DNA of 64,000 bases from assembly GCA_021835845.1 (NCBI GenBank), contig JAKBJU010000004.1:1-64000 (forward strand), written 5' to 3'. The notes beneath the pieces are model-generated. The model was given only the letters and a program-made list of their open reading frames with translations, did no database searches and had not been told where the DNA came from. Of the stretch, positions 8,901 through 20,280 are shown one piece after another (within the stretch, counting starts at the first letter, position 1; each line of letters starts with the position of its first letter). Origin of the DNA: Pseudomonadota bacterium. Its GTDB lineage: Bacteria > Pseudomonadota > Gammaproteobacteria > Burkholderiales > JABEVD01. The position numbers and the translations under genes were made by a program.

Positions 8901-10295
8901 TCAATCGACTCCCCATCCCCCGCCGATCGCCTTGATCAGCGTGACACAGGCCGTCATTCTCCGGCCTGTCAGGTCCATCTCCACCTTTTCTGAGGCGAGT
9001 TCGCTTGCCTGGGCCGTAATGACATTGAGATAACTGACCGTCCCTGCCCGGTACTGGTTGATCGCCACATCGAGGGATTTCTTCGCAAAATCGGCGGACG
9101 CCCGGTCCGCCTTTGCTTCCCCCGCCAGGATATGCTGGGCGGCGAGATTGTCCTCGACTTCCTGGAAGCCGGAAAGCACGGTCTGCCTGTAGTTTGCGAC
9201 CGCGGCATCGTAAGCGGCTATGGCCGAATTCGTCTGGGCCCGGGTCAGCCCTCCGTTGAACAGGGTCTGGGCGAGGGCCGGCCCCAGCGACCATGTTCTC
9301 ATCGGAGCGGTGACCCAGCTCGCGAAGCTCGTGCTCTGGTAGCCTGCCGTGGGCGAAATGGACAGACTGGGAAAGAATGCCGATTTCGCCACCCCTATCT
9401 GCGCATTCGCCGCCGCGACAAGGCGCTCGGATTCGGCGATGTCCGGTCTGCGCTGCAGCAGCTGGGAAGGAATGCCGACCGGAATTTCAGGAATGCGATA
9501 AGTCATCTTGACCGGCTTGATCGAGAATTCGGCAGGCGCCTTTCCGAGCAGGGCGGCGATGGCATGCTCGTACTGCGCCCGCGCCAGACGAAGGTCTATG
9601 GCCTGGGATCGTGCCGATTCCAGCTGGGTTTGGGCCTGATCGACGCTGGCGCTGGAAGCATAGCCTGCATGGTACTGATTCTTGACGATCCGCAGATAAT
9701 GCCCGTAGTTTTCGGTTACCCTGTCGAGCAGGGCGATATCGTCATCGCTCACTCTCAGGAGGAAATAGTCCTGTGCCAGCGTTGCCCTGGTGCTGAGCCG
9801 CACCGATTCGAGATTTTTCCCGCTCGCCTCGGCATTCGCAGTGCCGGCCTCTATGGATCGCCTGATGCCCCCCCAGAGATCCGGCTCCCACGATGCATTC
9901 AGCCCCATGGCATAAAGGGTGCGCGTGCTGCCCGAAATGGACTGGGTCGGGTTCGACAGCGGCACCAGGGCGGAATACTGCGACCTCGTGCCCTGCACGT
10001 TGGCATTCAGGGTCGGGTAAAGCGCCGCCCTGGCGGCATCGGCATTGGCGAGCGCCTGACGATATTGGGCCTCGGCGGCGCGAATATTCTGATTCGAAAT
10101 ATTCACCTGCTCCTCCAGCCCATTGAGCACGGGATCCTGGAAGGTTTCCCACCATTTTCCCCTGGGCACGCTGTCTCCGGGATTCGCGCTCGCCCATTCC
10201 TTGTAAGCGGCTGGCGCATGCATCTTGGGGCGAACGTAATCCGGACCGACCGTGCAGCCAGCCAGAAGTGCGCAAAACAGCAAACCGTATCTCAT
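8901..10295 (-). CDS. Outer-membrane efflux factor (NodT/OprM family) of the mdtABC-like operon
   Basis: 464 residues. The start at 10295 gives the lipoprotein leader [14 protein letters not shown] with lipobox LAGC (C14) followed by TVGPDYVRPK; the longer frame to 10337 adds only an unlikely extension. The ATG overlaps the upstream permease stop (TCAT on the plus strand, 10292-10295). Duplicated helical halves (LLQRRPDIAESERLVAAANA and the C-terminal ITAQASELASEKV region) fit the TolC/OprM fold. E. coli mdtABC has an MFS gene and a two-component system downstream; here an outer-membrane channel takes that place. Confidence 0.92.
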   Translation of the reverse strand: MRYGLLFCALLAGCTVGPDYVRPKMHAPAAYKEWASANPGDSVPRGKWWETFQDPVLNGLEEQVNISNQNIRAAEAQYRQALANADAARAALYPTLNANVQGTRSQYSALVPLSNPTQSISGSTRTLYAMGLNASWEPDLWGGIRRSIEAGTANAEASGKNLESVRLSTRATLAQDYFLLRVSDDDIALLDRVTENYGHYLRIVKNQYHAGYASSASVDQAQTQLESARSQAIDLRLARAQYEHAIAALLGKAPAEFSIKPVKMTYRIPEIPVGIPSQLLQRRPDIAESERLVAAANAQIGVAKSAFFPSLSISPTAGYQSTSFASWVTAPMRTWSLGPALAQTLFNGGLTRAQTNSAIAAYDAAVANYRQTVLSGFQEVEDNLAAQHILAGEAKADRASADFAKKSLDVAINQYRAGTVSYLNVITAQASELASEKVEMDLTGRRMTACVTLIKAIGGGWGVD

Positions 10296-13200
10296 GCCGC
10301 ATCTCCCAGAATTGGTTTTTTCCCTGCCCTTGACCATTTCAACCTGAGCCGGTCGAGGTAAAGATAGATCACCGGGACGGTATAAAGGGTAAGCAGCTGG
10401 CTCACCAGCAGGCCGCCGACGATCGCGATGCCCAGCGGCCTGCGCAGTTCGGAACCCTCCCCCGAAACCAGCGCGAGGGGAAGCGCGCCCAGCAGGGCTG
10501 CCGCCGTGGTCATCATGATGGGCCTGAATCTCAGCACCGCAGCATGATGGATGGCCTCCTCGGTATTCATCCCCTCCCTTTCGGCAGCGAGCGCAAAATC
10601 GATCATCATGATCGCATTTTTCTTGACTATGCCTATCAGCAGGAACACGCCTATCAGGGTGATCACGGTGAACTGGATCTTGAAGGCCAGGATCGCCAGC
10701 AGCGCACCCACCCCCGCAGAGGGAAGCGTGGAAAGAATGGTCAGGGGATGCATATAGCTTTCATAGAGCATGCCGAGCACGATGTAAATTGCCAGTATGG
10801 CAGCCAGTATCAGCCAGATCTGGTTGGACAGGGAGCTCTGGAAAGCTTTCGCCGTGCTCTGGAAGCCGCCATGGATCGAAACCGGCACCCGAAGCTCGGT
10901 CATGGTATCGCCTATGATTCTGACGGCATCGCTCAACGATTCGCTTTCCGGGAGATTGAAGGAAACCGTACTCGCCACGAAAGGCCCCTGGTGATTGACC
11001 GCGAGGGATGTCATCTTGGTCTCGAAGCGGCTGATCGCCGGCAGCGGCACCTCCTGCCCTGTCGCGCTCGTCACGTAGACATCCTTCAGCGATTCGGGAT
11101 TCTGCCAGTATTTCGGGGCAGCTTCCAGCACGACAAAGTACTGGTTGAGCTGAGAATAGATGACCGAAACCAGCCGCTGCCCGAAGGCATCCTGAAGCGC
11201 GGCATCGATCAGCGCAGGAGTCACACCGAGTCGGGCCGCAGTCTGTCGATCGATCAGCAGCCGGGTTTCCAGCCCCCTGTCCTGCTGGTCGGTATTCACA
11301 TCCAGCAGCTCCTGGCGTCGGCTCAGGGCGCGCTCTATCCTGGGTGTCCATGCAGCGAGTTCTCCCAGGTCATCTCCCTGAAGCGTGTACTGATACTGGG
11401 AATTGCTGGGCCGCCCCCCTATCCGGATATCCTGAATGGACTGGAGATAGAGGCGCGCTCCGGGTTCCCTGGCGAGCTTCCCCCTCAGCCTCGCGATGAC
11501 TTCATCGGCATTGATTCTGCGGACGCTGACAGGTTTCAGCACGATGAACATGAAGCCGGAATTGATCTGGCCGCCCCCGGTGAACCCGACAACGTGCTGG
11601 ACGGCGGGATCCTTGCGCACGATCTCGACGAAGTCGGCGAGCTTGTTGCGCATCGCCTGGAAGGAGATGCTCTGGTCGGCCTGGATCGAACCGATGAGTT
11701 TGCCGGTGTCCTGCTGCGGAAAGAACCCCTTGGGCACGATCGCATAAAGATAGACATTTAGGCCTATGGTCGCGAAAAGCACGGCAAGCACTATTCCGGG
11801 GCGGGAAAGCGCCAGTCCGAGGCTTGCCCGGTAACGCGAAATGAGCCAGTCGAACGCCTTCCCGCTGAATCTCGTCACCCTCCCGGGCTTTCTTGCCGAT
11901 TCCGGAACGGCGAGTCTCGCAGCCATGGCAGGCGTGATGGTCAGCGAAACCAGCAGGGACACGAGGATGGCGATCGAGAGCGTCACTGAAAACTCGCGGA
12001 AAAGGCGCCCGATGATGCCGCCCATCAGCAAAATCGGAATGAATACCGCGATCAGGGAAAGACTCATGGAAAGCACTGTGAAACCGACTTCCCTTGCGCC
12101 AATCAGGGCGGCCTCGAAAGGCGGCTTGCCGGAATCGACATGACGGGATATGTTTTCCAGAACCACGATGGCATCGTCGACCACGAAACCAGTTGCGATG
12201 ATCAATGCCATGAGGGAGAGATTGTCGAGGCTGTAGCCCATGAGATACATGAAGGCGAATGTGGCAATCAGCGAGATCGGGACGGCGACGGCCGGAATCA
12301 GGGTGGTTCTCGCATCCCTTAGAAAAAGGAAAACAACCAGCACCACCAGCAGCACGGAGATGGAAAGCGTCAATTCCATGTCGTGCAGGGATGAGCGGAT
12401 GGTCGGGGTGCGATCCATCACGATGTTCAGGTTGATGGCGGCAGGAATGGCGGCTCTCAGGGTCGGGAGCATGGCTCTCACCAGATCCACTGTTTCGATG
12501 ATGTTGGCGCCGGGCTGCCGGCTGACAATGACGAGCACGGCAGGCTTGCCGTCCGCGATGCCGGCATTCCTCAGGTCCTGAACGCTGTCGTCCACCTGCG
12601 CCAGATCGGAAAGCCTGACCGGCATGTTGTTGCGATAGGAAACTATCAGGGGCAGGTACTCTCCGGCCTTTTTCATCTGGTCGTTTGCCTGGATCTGCCA
12701 GTAGCGTCCCCCTTCCTCGAGGTTGCCCTTGGGCCGATTGATGTTGCTTGAAGCAATCGCCGTCCTCAGGCTCTCGAATCCTATGCCGTACTTGTTGAGC
12801 GCATCGGGATTGACCTCGACCCTCACCGCAGGCAGCGAACTGCCGCCCACCGTGACCTGCCCGACGCCCTTGATCTGGGAAAGCTTCTGGGCCAGCAGCG
12901 TGGAAGCCGCATCGTACATCTGCCCTCGGTTCAGGGTTTCCGAAGTCAGGGAAAGAATCATGATCGGGGCATCAGCCGGATTCACCTTGCGGTAGGTCGG
13001 GTTGGAAGGCAGATTGGGCGGAAGCAGGGCGCGAGCCGCATTGATCGCCGCCTCGACATCCCTTGCCGCCCCGTCGATGTTCCTGTCCAGATCGAATTGC
13101 AGCGTGATTCGGGTCGTCCCGAGCGTGCTGGAAGAAGTCATCTCGTTCACGCTCGCGATGTGACCGAGCTCCCGCTCCAGCGGCATGGCCACGGAAGTCG

Positions 13201-13378
13201 CCATGGTTTCCGGACTCGCACCGGGAAGCGTTGAAAACACCGTAATAGTCGGGAAGTCGACCTGGGGAAGCGGCGAAACGGGAAGCAGGCGAAAAGCGAC
13301 CAGCCCTGCAAAGACCAGCCCCAAACCGATCAGCGTGGTCGCCACCGGGCGGCGGATAAAAACCGAGGAAAAGCTCAC
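10292..13378 (-). CDS. mdtC: RND efflux permease, MdtC-like
   Basis: 1028 residues if translation starts at the GTG whose first base is 13378 ([16 protein letters not shown]), which overlaps the stop of the upstream permease by 4 bases. The frame stays open to 13606 but that part only shadows the neighbour. Typical HAE-1 permease layout, with the proton-relay pair D401-D402 in [15 protein letters not shown]. It pairs with the MdtB-like protein to form a heterotrimeric pump, as known for E. coli MdtBC. Known MdtABC substrates include bile salts and novobiocin; the substrate here is unproven. Confidence 0.9.
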   Translation of the reverse strand: MSFSSVFIRRPVATTLIGLGLVFAGLVAFRLLPVSPLPQVDFPTITVFSTLPGASPETMATSVAMPLERELGHIASVNEMTSSSTLGTTRITLQFDLDRNIDGAARDVEAAINAARALLPPNLPSNPTYRKVNPADAPIMILSLTSETLNRGQMYDAASTLLAQKLSQIKGVGQVTVGGSSLPAVRVEVNPDALNKYGIGFESLRTAIASSNINRPKGNLEEGGRYWQIQANDQMKKAGEYLPLIVSYRNNMPVRLSDLAQVDDSVQDLRNAGIADGKPAVLVIVSRQPGANIIETVDLVRAMLPTLRAAIPAAINLNIVMDRTPTIRSSLHDMELTLSISVLLVVLVVFLFLRDARTTLIPAVAVPISLIATFAFMYLMGYSLDNLSLMALIIATGFVVDDAIVVLENISRHVDSGKPPFEAALIGAREVGFTVLSMSLSLIAVFIPILLMGGIIGRLFREFSVTLSIAILVSLLVSLTITPAMAARLAVPESARKPGRVTRFSGKAFDWLISRYRASLGLALSRPGIVLAVLFATIGLNVYLYAIVPKGFFPQQDTGKLIGSIQADQSISFQAMRNKLADFVEIVRKDPAVQHVVGFTGGGQINSGFMFIVLKPVSVRRINADEVIARLRGKLAREPGARLYLQSIQDIRIGGRPSNSQYQYTLQGDDLGELAAWTPRIERALSRRQELLDVNTDQQDRGLETRLLIDRQTAARLGVTPALIDAALQDAFGQRLVSVIYSQLNQYFVVLEAAPKYWQNPESLKDVYVTSATGQEVPLPAISRFETKMTSLAVNHQGPFVASTVSFNLPESESLSDAVRIIGDTMTELRVPVSIHGGFQSTAKAFQSSLSNQIWLILAAILAIYIVLGMLYESYMHPLTILSTLPSAGVGALLAILAFKIQFTVITLIGVFLLIGIVKKNAIMMIDFALAAEREGMNTEEAIHHAAVLRFRPIMMTTAAALLGALPLALVSGEGSELRRPLGIAIVGGLLVSQLLTLYTVPVIYLYLDRLRLKWSRAGKKPILGDAA

Positions 13379-16300
13379 GCGCGGCCCCTCAGCCGCAGGA
13401 ATTTCCGCGACAGCCTGTTCATGGCAAGATAAATGACCGGCGTGGTGTAAAGCGTGAGCACCTGGCTCACCATCAATCCGCCGACCATGGCGACCCCCAG
13501 GGGATGCCGCAGCTCGGCCCCGATGCCGCCCCCCAGCATCAGGGGAAGCGCGCTCAGCAAGGCGGCTAGCGTCGTCATCAATATCGGGCGAAAGCGCAGC
13601 AGGCATGCCTGGTGGATGGCTTCCCTGGGTGATTTCCCTTCGCTGCGCTCGGCTTCCAGCGCGAAATCGATCATCATGATCGCGTTCTTCTTGACTATGC
13701 CGATCAGCAGCACTATGCCGATGATGCCGATGACGCCAAGGTCGATCCGGGAAAACTCAAGCGCGAGCAGCGCGCCCACCCCTGCAGAAGGCAAGGTGGA
13801 CAGGATGGTGACGGGATGGATGAAGCTCTCGTATAGGATGCCGAGCACGATGTACATGGTGACGATCGCCGCGAAAAGCAGGAAGGCCTCGTTGCCGAGG
13901 GAGGCTCTGAAGGCGAGCGCCGCGCCCTGGTAGCGGGTCTGCATGCCGGCGGGGATTTCCGCTTCCCGCTCGGCAGACTCGATGGAGTTCACCGCTTCCC
14001 CGAGGGATGCGCCCGGCGCGAGATCGAAGGAGAGATTGACTGAAGGGAACTGCCCTTCGTGGTTGATGGAAAGGGAGGCCGGCTTCTCTGCGATTTTCGC
14101 CAGCATGGCAAGCGGCACCTGCTTTCCGGAAGCGGAACTCACATAAATATGGCTCAGGGCTTCCGGCCCGAGCCGGTATCTGGGATCGACTTCGAGCACC
14201 ACGCGGTACTGGTTGGCCTGGGTGAAGATGGTCGAAACCAGCCGCTGGCCGAAAGCATCGTACAGCGCGCTGTCGATCGCGGCAACCGTGACGCCCAGCT
14301 CCCCTGCAGTATCCCGGTTGATCGAAATGTAGGTCTGCAGCGCATTGTCCTGGAGGTCGCTCGACACGTTGCGCAATGCCGGACTCGCATTCAGCCGTGC
14401 AACCAGCTTCGGAACGAATTCGGCCAGTTCCCCGGAATCGGCGTCTTCCAGGCTGAACTGGTACTGTCCCCTGCCCACCCTGTCCTCTATGGTGAGATCC
14501 TGAACCGGCTGCAAGAACAGGCTGACTCCCTGCACGCGCCTCACCCTGGCATTGAGCCTGTCGATGATTTCGGTGGCGCTCGCCTTCCTTTCCTCCAGGG
14601 GCTTGAGATTGATGAGAAACCTGCCCCTGTTGAGCGTATCGTTCTCGCCGTCCACCCCGATGAAGGACGAAAGGCTTTTCACTGCCGGATCCTGGAGCAG
14701 GATGTCCGCGAGCGATTCCTGAAGCTTCGCCATGGCAGGAAAGGATACGGTCTGCGGCGCTTCCGATATTCCCCGTATCACGCCCGTATCCTGAATCGGG
14801 AAGAATCCCTTCGGAATGAACACATACAGCATCACGGAAAGCAGCAGGGTTCCCGCGGCAACGAGCAATGTCCGCCCCTGACGGTCGAGCACCCAGTTCA
14901 GGCTGTCGCCATAATGCGCGATCAGCTTCGGGATGAATCCGCCCGGGCTTTCGCGGGATGCTCCGCGCAGCAGCTTGGCGCACATCATGGGAGTCAGCGT
15001 CAGGGAAACGAAAGCGGAAATCAGGATGGCAACGGCCAGGGTGATGGAGAACTCCCTGAAAAGACGACCCACCACATCGCCCATGAAAAGCAGCGGAATC
15101 AGCACGGCAATCAGGGAGAATGTCAGGGAGATGATGGTGAATCCGATCTGCTTCGCCCCTTTCAGCGCGGCATCGAGGGGATTGTATCCTTCCTCGACGT
15201 AGCGGCTGATGTTCTCGATCACGACGATCGCATCGTCCACCACGAACCCCGTCGCAATGGTGAGCGACATCAGGGTCAGATTGTTGATGCTGAATCCTGC
15301 AAGATACATGATGCCGAACGTGCCGATCAGCGAGATGGGCACTGCAACGCTGGGGATGATGGTTGCCGGGACGTTGCGCAGAAAGACGAATATGACCATG
15401 ATCACGAGCGCGATGGCGAGCACCAGTTCGAAGCGGGTGTCGCTGACCGAGGCCCTGATGGTCGTGGTGCGGTCGGTCAGGACGGCCACGTCAATCGACG
15501 CCGGGAGCCCTGCCTGAAGCTGGGGCAGCAGGCGCTTGATGTTGTCGACGACCTGGATGACATTGGCTCCAGGCTGGCGCTGGATATTCAGTATCACGCC
15601 CGGCGTCCGGCCCGACCATGCCGCAAGCCGGGTATTTTCAGCCGCATCGGCCACTTCTGCGATATCCGACAGGAAAACCGGCGCTCCATTCCTGTAGGCG
15701 ATCACTACGGAGGCATAATCCTTCGCCGAACGCAGCTGGTCGTTGGCATCGATTGCGTAGGATCGGGTGGGGCCGTCGAAACTTCCCTTGGGCTGATTGA
15801 CGTTGTTCGCGGCGATAGCCGTTCTAACATCGTCGAAGCCGATGCCGTAGGAAGCCAGCACATCGGGATTCAGCCTGATCCTCACCGCAGGGCGCTGCCC
15901 GCCGCTGATGCTCACGAGTCCCACTCCAGGCAACTGGGATATTTTCTGCGCCAGCCTGGTGTCCGCATAATCTTCAACGCGGGATACGGGAAGGGTTCTG
16001 GAAGTCAGCGCCAGGGTCAGGATGGGTGCATCTGCCGGGTTGATCTTGTTGTATATGGGCGGATTGGGCAAATCAGCCGGCAGGAAGGTCGTTGACGCAT
16101 TGATCCCTTCCTGGACTTCCTGCTCGGCCACATCCAGGCCGAGTCCGAGATTGAACTGGAGAGTGACGACCGATGCGCCGCCCGAACTGCTGGAAGTCAT
16201 CTGGTCGAGGCCGGGCATCTGCCCGAACTGCCGCTCGAGCGGAGCGGTCACGCTTGATGCCATCACATCCGGGCTTGCGCCGGGATAGAGCGTCACCACC

Positions 16301-16437
16301 TGGATCGTCGGATAATCGACCTGGGGAAGCGCCGAGAGGGGAAGCAGCCTGTAAGCCAGGATTCCCGTCAGCAGTATCGCCGCCATCAGCAGTGAGGTGG
16401 CGACAGGCCTCAGTATGAAAATGCGCGAAGGGTTCAT
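13375..16437 (-). CDS. mdtB: RND efflux permease, MdtB-like
   Basis: 1020 residues beginning [21 protein letters not shown]. It has the standard RND pattern of one N-terminal helix, two large periplasmic loops and two helix blocks, with aspartates D401-D402 in [15 protein letters not shown]. It overlaps the adaptor upstream by 4 bases and the MdtC-like gene downstream by 4 bases. Two consecutive, clearly related but different permeases behind one adaptor is the hallmark of the MdtABC arrangement. Confidence 0.9.
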   Translation of the reverse strand: MNPSRIFILRPVATSLLMAAILLTGILAYRLLPLSALPQVDYPTIQVVTLYPGASPDVMASSVTAPLERQFGQMPGLDQMTSSSSGGASVVTLQFNLGLGLDVAEQEVQEGINASTTFLPADLPNPPIYNKINPADAPILTLALTSRTLPVSRVEDYADTRLAQKISQLPGVGLVSISGGQRPAVRIRLNPDVLASYGIGFDDVRTAIAANNVNQPKGSFDGPTRSYAIDANDQLRSAKDYASVVIAYRNGAPVFLSDIAEVADAAENTRLAAWSGRTPGVILNIQRQPGANVIQVVDNIKRLLPQLQAGLPASIDVAVLTDRTTTIRASVSDTRFELVLAIALVIMVIFVFLRNVPATIIPSVAVPISLIGTFGIMYLAGFSINNLTLMSLTIATGFVVDDAIVVIENISRYVEEGYNPLDAALKGAKQIGFTIISLTFSLIAVLIPLLFMGDVVGRLFREFSITLAVAILISAFVSLTLTPMMCAKLLRGASRESPGGFIPKLIAHYGDSLNWVLDRQGRTLLVAAGTLLLSVMLYVFIPKGFFPIQDTGVIRGISEAPQTVSFPAMAKLQESLADILLQDPAVKSLSSFIGVDGENDTLNRGRFLINLKPLEERKASATEIIDRLNARVRRVQGVSLFLQPVQDLTIEDRVGRGQYQFSLEDADSGELAEFVPKLVARLNASPALRNVSSDLQDNALQTYISINRDTAGELGVTVAAIDSALYDAFGQRLVSTIFTQANQYRVVLEVDPRYRLGPEALSHIYVSSASGKQVPLAMLAKIAEKPASLSINHEGQFPSVNLSFDLAPGASLGEAVNSIESAEREAEIPAGMQTRYQGAALAFRASLGNEAFLLFAAIVTMYIVLGILYESFIHPVTILSTLPSAGVGALLALEFSRIDLGVIGIIGIVLLIGIVKKNAIMMIDFALEAERSEGKSPREAIHQACLLRFRPILMTTLAALLSALPLMLGGGIGAELRHPLGVAMVGGLMVSQVLTLYTTPVIYLAMNRLSRKFLRLRGRA

Positions 16438-17585
16438 GAACCGGAAGGCTTGGAAGCGGTGCCGTGCTTCCCATTTCCGGAAAATTCGACCCTAGCCCCG
16501 GACCTGAGCTTGTCCGCCCCGTCCACCACGACGGTTTCTCCAGAGGAAAGCCCGCTCTCGACGGAAGCCGTTTCGCCATCGACCGGCCCGACTCGAACCG
16601 GCCTGAGCGAGACCGTACTATCCTTCCCCACCACGTAGACGAACGGCCCCTGCACGCCCCTTTGAATCGCGGCCGAAGGCACCAGGACCATGTTCTTTCG
16701 CGCATCGGCGAGCAGCCTGACGTTCACGAACTGGTTGGGAAAGAGCCGATTGTCGCTGTTGGGAAACTCCGCGCGGAGTTTCACCATCCCCGTCGTGGTA
16801 TCGATCTGGTTGTCAACGGTGAGCAGCTTGCCTTCGGCCAGTTTCGCCGTCCAGTCGCGGTCATAGGCTTCCACCTTGAGCGGGGAGCCGCCGGCTATTT
16901 TTTCGAGCACAAGGGGCAGGCTGTCTTCCGGCAGGGTGAACACCACGGTAATCGGGCTGAGCTGGGTGATGACGACCAATCCATTGGTGTCTGTCGCATG
17001 GATGATGTTCCCGATATCGACCTGCCTGAGTCCCAGGCGGCCGTCTATGGGGGAGTCGATGTGGGCATAGATCATCTGAAGCCTGTCATTCTCGAGAACG
17101 CCCTCATCCGCCCTGACCGCACCCTTGTATTGGTTGACGAGCGCCTTTTGCGTGTCGAGCTGCTGGGTGGCGATCGAATCCTGGGCCACCAGCCCGCTGT
17201 AGCGCGCCAGATCGAGCTCGGCATCCTTCAGGAGCGCTCTGTCTTTCATCAATTGCCCTTCGGCCTGAACGATCTGCGCATGAAATGGGCGCGGGTCGAT
17301 CAGGGCGAGGGGATCCCCCTTCTTGACGATCTGCCCTTCCCTGAAATCGATTTTCATGAGTTCGCCGTCTACGCGAGACTTCACCGTGACGGTCGTCACC
17401 GGAATCACCGAACCCAGTCCTTTCAGGATGACATCGATGCTGCCGGTTCTTGCCGTTGCCGCCACCACCCGCATTGCATGTCCCTGTGGCCCGGCCTTGG
17501 GCGCGGCATGACGATGCATGAACCAGTAGCCCGAAACGGCCAGGATAATCGCGGAAGCTGCCAACCCGTAATATTGCTTCTTCAT
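16434..17585 (-). CDS. mdtA: RND efflux periplasmic adaptor, MdtA-like
   Basis: 383 residues. The start at 17585 ([20 protein letters not shown]) places a membrane anchor or signal at residues 7-22; the longer frame to 17696 adds a low-complexity leader with no support. Lipoyl halves, a short helical hairpin ([20 protein letters not shown]) and the barrel region [18 protein letters not shown], well conserved in MdtA proteins, are all present. It is first in the adaptor-MdtB-MdtC-channel operon. The spacing to the next gene upstream is 58 bases, so the promoter is close to 17600. Confidence 0.9.
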   Translation of the reverse strand: MKKQYYGLAASAIILAVSGYWFMHRHAAPKAGPQGHAMRVVAATARTGSIDVILKGLGSVIPVTTVTVKSRVDGELMKIDFREGQIVKKGDPLALIDPRPFHAQIVQAEGQLMKDRALLKDAELDLARYSGLVAQDSIATQQLDTQKALVNQYKGAVRADEGVLENDRLQMIYAHIDSPIDGRLGLRQVDIGNIIHATDTNGLVVITQLSPITVVFTLPEDSLPLVLEKIAGGSPLKVEAYDRDWTAKLAEGKLLTVDNQIDTTTGMVKLRAEFPNSDNRLFPNQFVNVRLLADARKNMVLVPSAAIQRGVQGPFVYVVGKDSTVSLRPVRVGPVDGETASVESGLSSGETVVVDGADKLRSGARVEFSGNGKHGTASKPSGS

Positions 17586-17643
17586 GATCTCAACGCCTGC
17601 CCCAGTAGATTGATTGCCCCGATTCGCCGCGCAAACATTCGCC

Positions 17644-18279
17644 TTACCTGCCGCCGACGGAATAGTCGGCGCCGGCCATGTTGCGGGGAAGCGCATTCCA
17701 TGATGCGATGACCGGAACGCCGGGGTGATGGGGGTCGAAGGAAAGAATGCTGAGCGATGCCGTGCCGAGCGAAAAATGCCTTGCCTCGGCCACTTCCAGG
17801 CCGATCCAGCGCACGGCTATGGCGCTGCCGATCTGGCCATGCGCAAAAAGCGCGATATTTCCCTCTCTCGCTTTCAGCCGGGCAATGAGACGATCCGCGC
17901 GGGCAGAGACCTGTTCCGGCATTTCGCCGCCTGGGCAGCCATCCCGGTAAACGACCCAGTCCGGAAACTGCCTGCGTATCTCCGCAGAGCGTCGCCCTTC
18001 GTAATCGCCGTAATCCCATTCGGCAAGCTCGGGCGAAATTTCCGGATCTTTGCCCAGGCCGGCCAGTTCGCAGGTTTGCAGCGCGCGCTTGAGCGGGCTG
18101 CTCATCACATGCGCAAACTGGATCTCCCTGAGGTGCCCGGCCAGTTCGCGCGCCTCGTCCTCGCCATGCGGCGTCAGCGGAATGTCGGTGCGGCCGGTGT
18201 GCTGGCCGGTGAGCGACCACGCGGTTTCTCCATGCCTGACCAGAAACAGGCGTAGCGGGGTGGCCGGGATCGATTTCAT
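17644..18279 (-). CDS. Histidine phosphatase family protein (phosphoglycerate mutase-like)
   Basis: 211 residues with the catalytic RHG motif near the start ([10 protein letters not shown]15-H16-G17), a [16 protein letters not shown] segment, the catalytic glutamate region ([11 protein letters not shown]) and the second histidine in FAHGQIGS. The start at 18279 was chosen because the next gene upstream stops there with a 4-base ATGA overlap. The family includes alpha-ribazole phosphatases, sugar-phosphate phosphatases and phosphoglycerate mutases; the substrate cannot be assigned. Tight coupling to the TPR/ATP-grasp gene suggests they work on one pathway. Confidence 0.85.
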   Translation of the reverse strand: MKSIPATPLRLFLVRHGETAWSLTGQHTGRTDIPLTPHGEDEARELAGHLREIQFAHVMSSPLKRALQTCELAGLGKDPEISPELAEWDYGDYEGRRSAEIRRQFPDWVVYRDGCPGGEMPEQVSARADRLIARLKAREGNIALFAHGQIGSAIAVRWIGLEVAEARHFSLGTASLSILSFDPHHPGVPVIASWNALPRNMAGADYSVGGR

Positions 18280-20084
18280 GATATGCTCGGTTGCTGGTGA
18301 AGTGCTGGAAGCAGAGTCTGCACATTTCCCAGGCGTTCCGCAAACATTCGCCTCGCCGCCATCAATGCATTCGTGATGGCAGGGCGCCTGTAATCCCATG
18401 TCTTTTCGCTCGTCGGGGCAACGATGCTCATGGTTGCATTGGCTTCATACAGCAGCAATCTGCCATCGCGGTCGATGCCGAAATCCATGCCGCAATAATC
18501 CAGACCCAGGCTCCGGGCGACCCCTTCCAGCGCCGACACCTTGGCCGCGCCGAGATAGGCCGTGAAATCGTTCAGGAAGGCCTCTTCCTCCTTCCGGCAG
18601 GATGCATTTTCCGCCATGTCCGAACTGAAATAATGGACCTTCCATTGCCTGGAGGCAGCCATGTGCACCGGATAGAGCGCACCGTCGATCGACATGACCC
18701 TGAATTTTCTGAACAGGCCATCTTCCTGGCGCGATTCCAGATAGGTCATGACGAACAATTCCTCCCCGGGCAGTTCGCTCAGGGCAGGCTTGAGTGCATC
18801 ATGATCGTCCACCCGCAAGAAATAATTGCCGCCCTGGAACCCGGGAGAACGCAGCAGCAGGGGAAATGCCAGGTCCGATTCCGAGAGCAATGCCGCCTTC
18901 GAAAGCAAGCGAATGTCCGGCGCGATCACGCCGGGAAGCTTTGCCAGCCTCGCGGCATTATCCAGCCGCCCGGTCTTGAGCACCGCACCGGGAGGATTGA
19001 TCAAGGGGGCGGCGCTTCTCCCGGCAAGCATGCAGGCAATTTCAAGGCCTTCGCGGCAAAGATCGGCATCCCCGATCGCATTGAAAAGCAGGCTGTGCTC
19101 CGGCAGCGCCTGCAGGGGCTCGAAGCATTCCACTGCAACGATGGTGGCTTCGAACAATCGCTGATCGACCAGGAATCGCCAGGGCACATTCCCCTCACGG
19201 GAAGACGCCAGGATCAGCAGCGAGGCCGGCTTCCCCGCGCCGCGACAGGGCACGAACAACAACGGCTTGCCGCCAAATCCCCTGATTCGGTGGTAATCCG
19301 CCTTGTCCGGGTTTCCCTGCCGGTGATAAGCCGAAGCAAGCCCCTGGTGCGCTTCCGGAAATTCGGGATCAATGTCCAGCGCCGTCCTGAAATGGGTTTG
19401 TGCAGCATCGGGATTTCCCATGTGCAACAGCACGTTTCCGAGATTGACATGGGCAGATGCCTCGCCCGGATGATAAGTGGCTGCGGCTGTGTAGGCAGTA
19501 TGGGCGGCGGAGACATATCCGGTCTCGAAAAGAAGATTGCCCAGATTGACCCATGCCCCGAAATGAGTAGGCATGATCCTGATCGCTTCCAGAAATGCCG
19601 ACTTGGCCTTTTCGAGGTCGTCCTCGCCCCCCGTTCCGGCAAGGAAATTGGCCAGATTGAACCGCATTTCTGCGGATCCTCCATCCAGATCGACAGCCTG
19701 GCAGTGATATTTCCGGGCTTCTTCCATCCTCCCCTGCTTCTCGAGCAGCAGGGCAAGATTGGCGCAAGCCGCCGCGCTTTCAGGAGCAAGGCCCAGGGCG
19801 CGCCTGAAGCACTGTTCTGCCTGGTCATGGCGCCCCAGGTCGGAATACAGCGCGCCCAGGTTGAGCAGGGGCTGGCACGCCTGCGAATCGAGCTCGATCG
19901 CCTTCAGCCAGAAGGTCTCGGCCTGCCTGGCGTTACCGAGCCTGCTCGCGCACATGCCTGCAAGGTCGCACCACCTGGCATCGCCCGGCTCGCCTTCCAG
20001 ACAGATCCTGTCCAGCGCCGACTGGAACTGACCTTCGGCCATCAGGCGGGCTACAAGTTGCTCGGATATGCCGGACTGCCTCAT
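18276..20084 (-). CDS. TPR repeat protein fused to an ATP-grasp-like domain
   Basis: 602 residues in two parts. Residues about 10-275 hold roughly seven tetratricopeptide repeats, for example ACQPLLNLGALYSDLGRHDQ and AWVNLGNLLFETGYVSAAH. From about 280 the protein changes to an alpha/beta region with FPLLLRSPGFQGGNYFLRV, a segment FRKFRVMSIDGALYPVHMA near 456, and a late GMDFGIDRDGRLLLYEANATM (about 528-548), which resembles the metal-binding end of ATP-grasp ligases. A carboxylate-amine or peptide ligase activity would follow from that fold; the substrate is unknown. It overlaps the phosphatase gene downstream. Confidence is high for the TPR part and moderate for ATP-grasp. Confidence 0.8.
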   Translation of the reverse strand: MRQSGISEQLVARLMAEGQFQSALDRICLEGEPGDARWCDLAGMCASRLGNARQAETFWLKAIELDSQACQPLLNLGALYSDLGRHDQAEQCFRRALGLAPESAAACANLALLLEKQGRMEEARKYHCQAVDLDGGSAEMRFNLANFLAGTGGEDDLEKAKSAFLEAIRIMPTHFGAWVNLGNLLFETGYVSAAHTAYTAAATYHPGEASAHVNLGNVLLHMGNPDAAQTHFRTALDIDPEFPEAHQGLASAYHRQGNPDKADYHRIRGFGGKPLLFVPCRGAGKPASLLILASSREGNVPWRFLVDQRLFEATIVAVECFEPLQALPEHSLLFNAIGDADLCREGLEIACMLAGRSAAPLINPPGAVLKTGRLDNAARLAKLPGVIAPDIRLLSKAALLSESDLAFPLLLRSPGFQGGNYFLRVDDHDALKPALSELPGEELFVMTYLESRQEDGLFRKFRVMSIDGALYPVHMAASRQWKVHYFSSDMAENASCRKEEEAFLNDFTAYLGAAKVSALEGVARSLGLDYCGMDFGIDRDGRLLLYEANATMSIVAPTSEKTWDYRRPAITNALMAARRMFAERLGNVQTLLPALHQQPSIS

Positions 20085-20165
20085 GACAATTCATTGCCCC
20101 GTTTGATTGAACTGAACCGGGAATTCTAGCCTCTGGTTCGGTCAGCCCTGATTAGCTGAGCGTTT

Positions 20166-20186
20166 CAAATTGTAAGCAATTGTAAG
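20166..20186. repeat. Tandem CAAATTGTAAG/CAATTGTAAG direct repeat
   Basis: Two near-identical blocks (20166-20176 and 20177-20186) follow each other directly about 85 bases upstream of the TPR/ATP-grasp start. The second runs into the end of the truncated repeat element. Tandem AATTGTAAG blocks resemble response-regulator sites, but no regulator can be named. Confidence 0.35.
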
Positions 20187-20229
20187 GGAACCACTGATTT
20201 ATTCCCACACGGTCGCGACGCGACTTTGC
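20185..20229. mobile_element. Truncated end of the MITE-like element (copy A)
   Basis: The 45 bases beginning AGGGAACCACTGATTTATTC, preceded by TA, match one end of the complete copies at 31147-31455 and 51727-52035. It is nearest to the reverse complement of the copy at 51727-52035, matching through CGGTCGCGACGCGACTTTGC. Similarity then stops abruptly and no second terminal repeat is found before motD. This is a remnant, or a solo end, of the same element. Confidence 0.75.
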
Positions 20230-20280
20230 CCATTGCAGTCTACCTTTCACTGTGCCGAGTCAATAGGTGACAAGCCATAG

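Noticed and set aside
14059-16095. 678-codon open frame on the plus strand opposite the MdtB-like gene
   Set aside because: It is fully antisense to a clear RND permease; the protein is rich in histidine, arginine and glycine with no motif. Such antisense frames (also at 18291-20129, 24937-26691, 59291-61105 and others) follow from GC-rich codon use.
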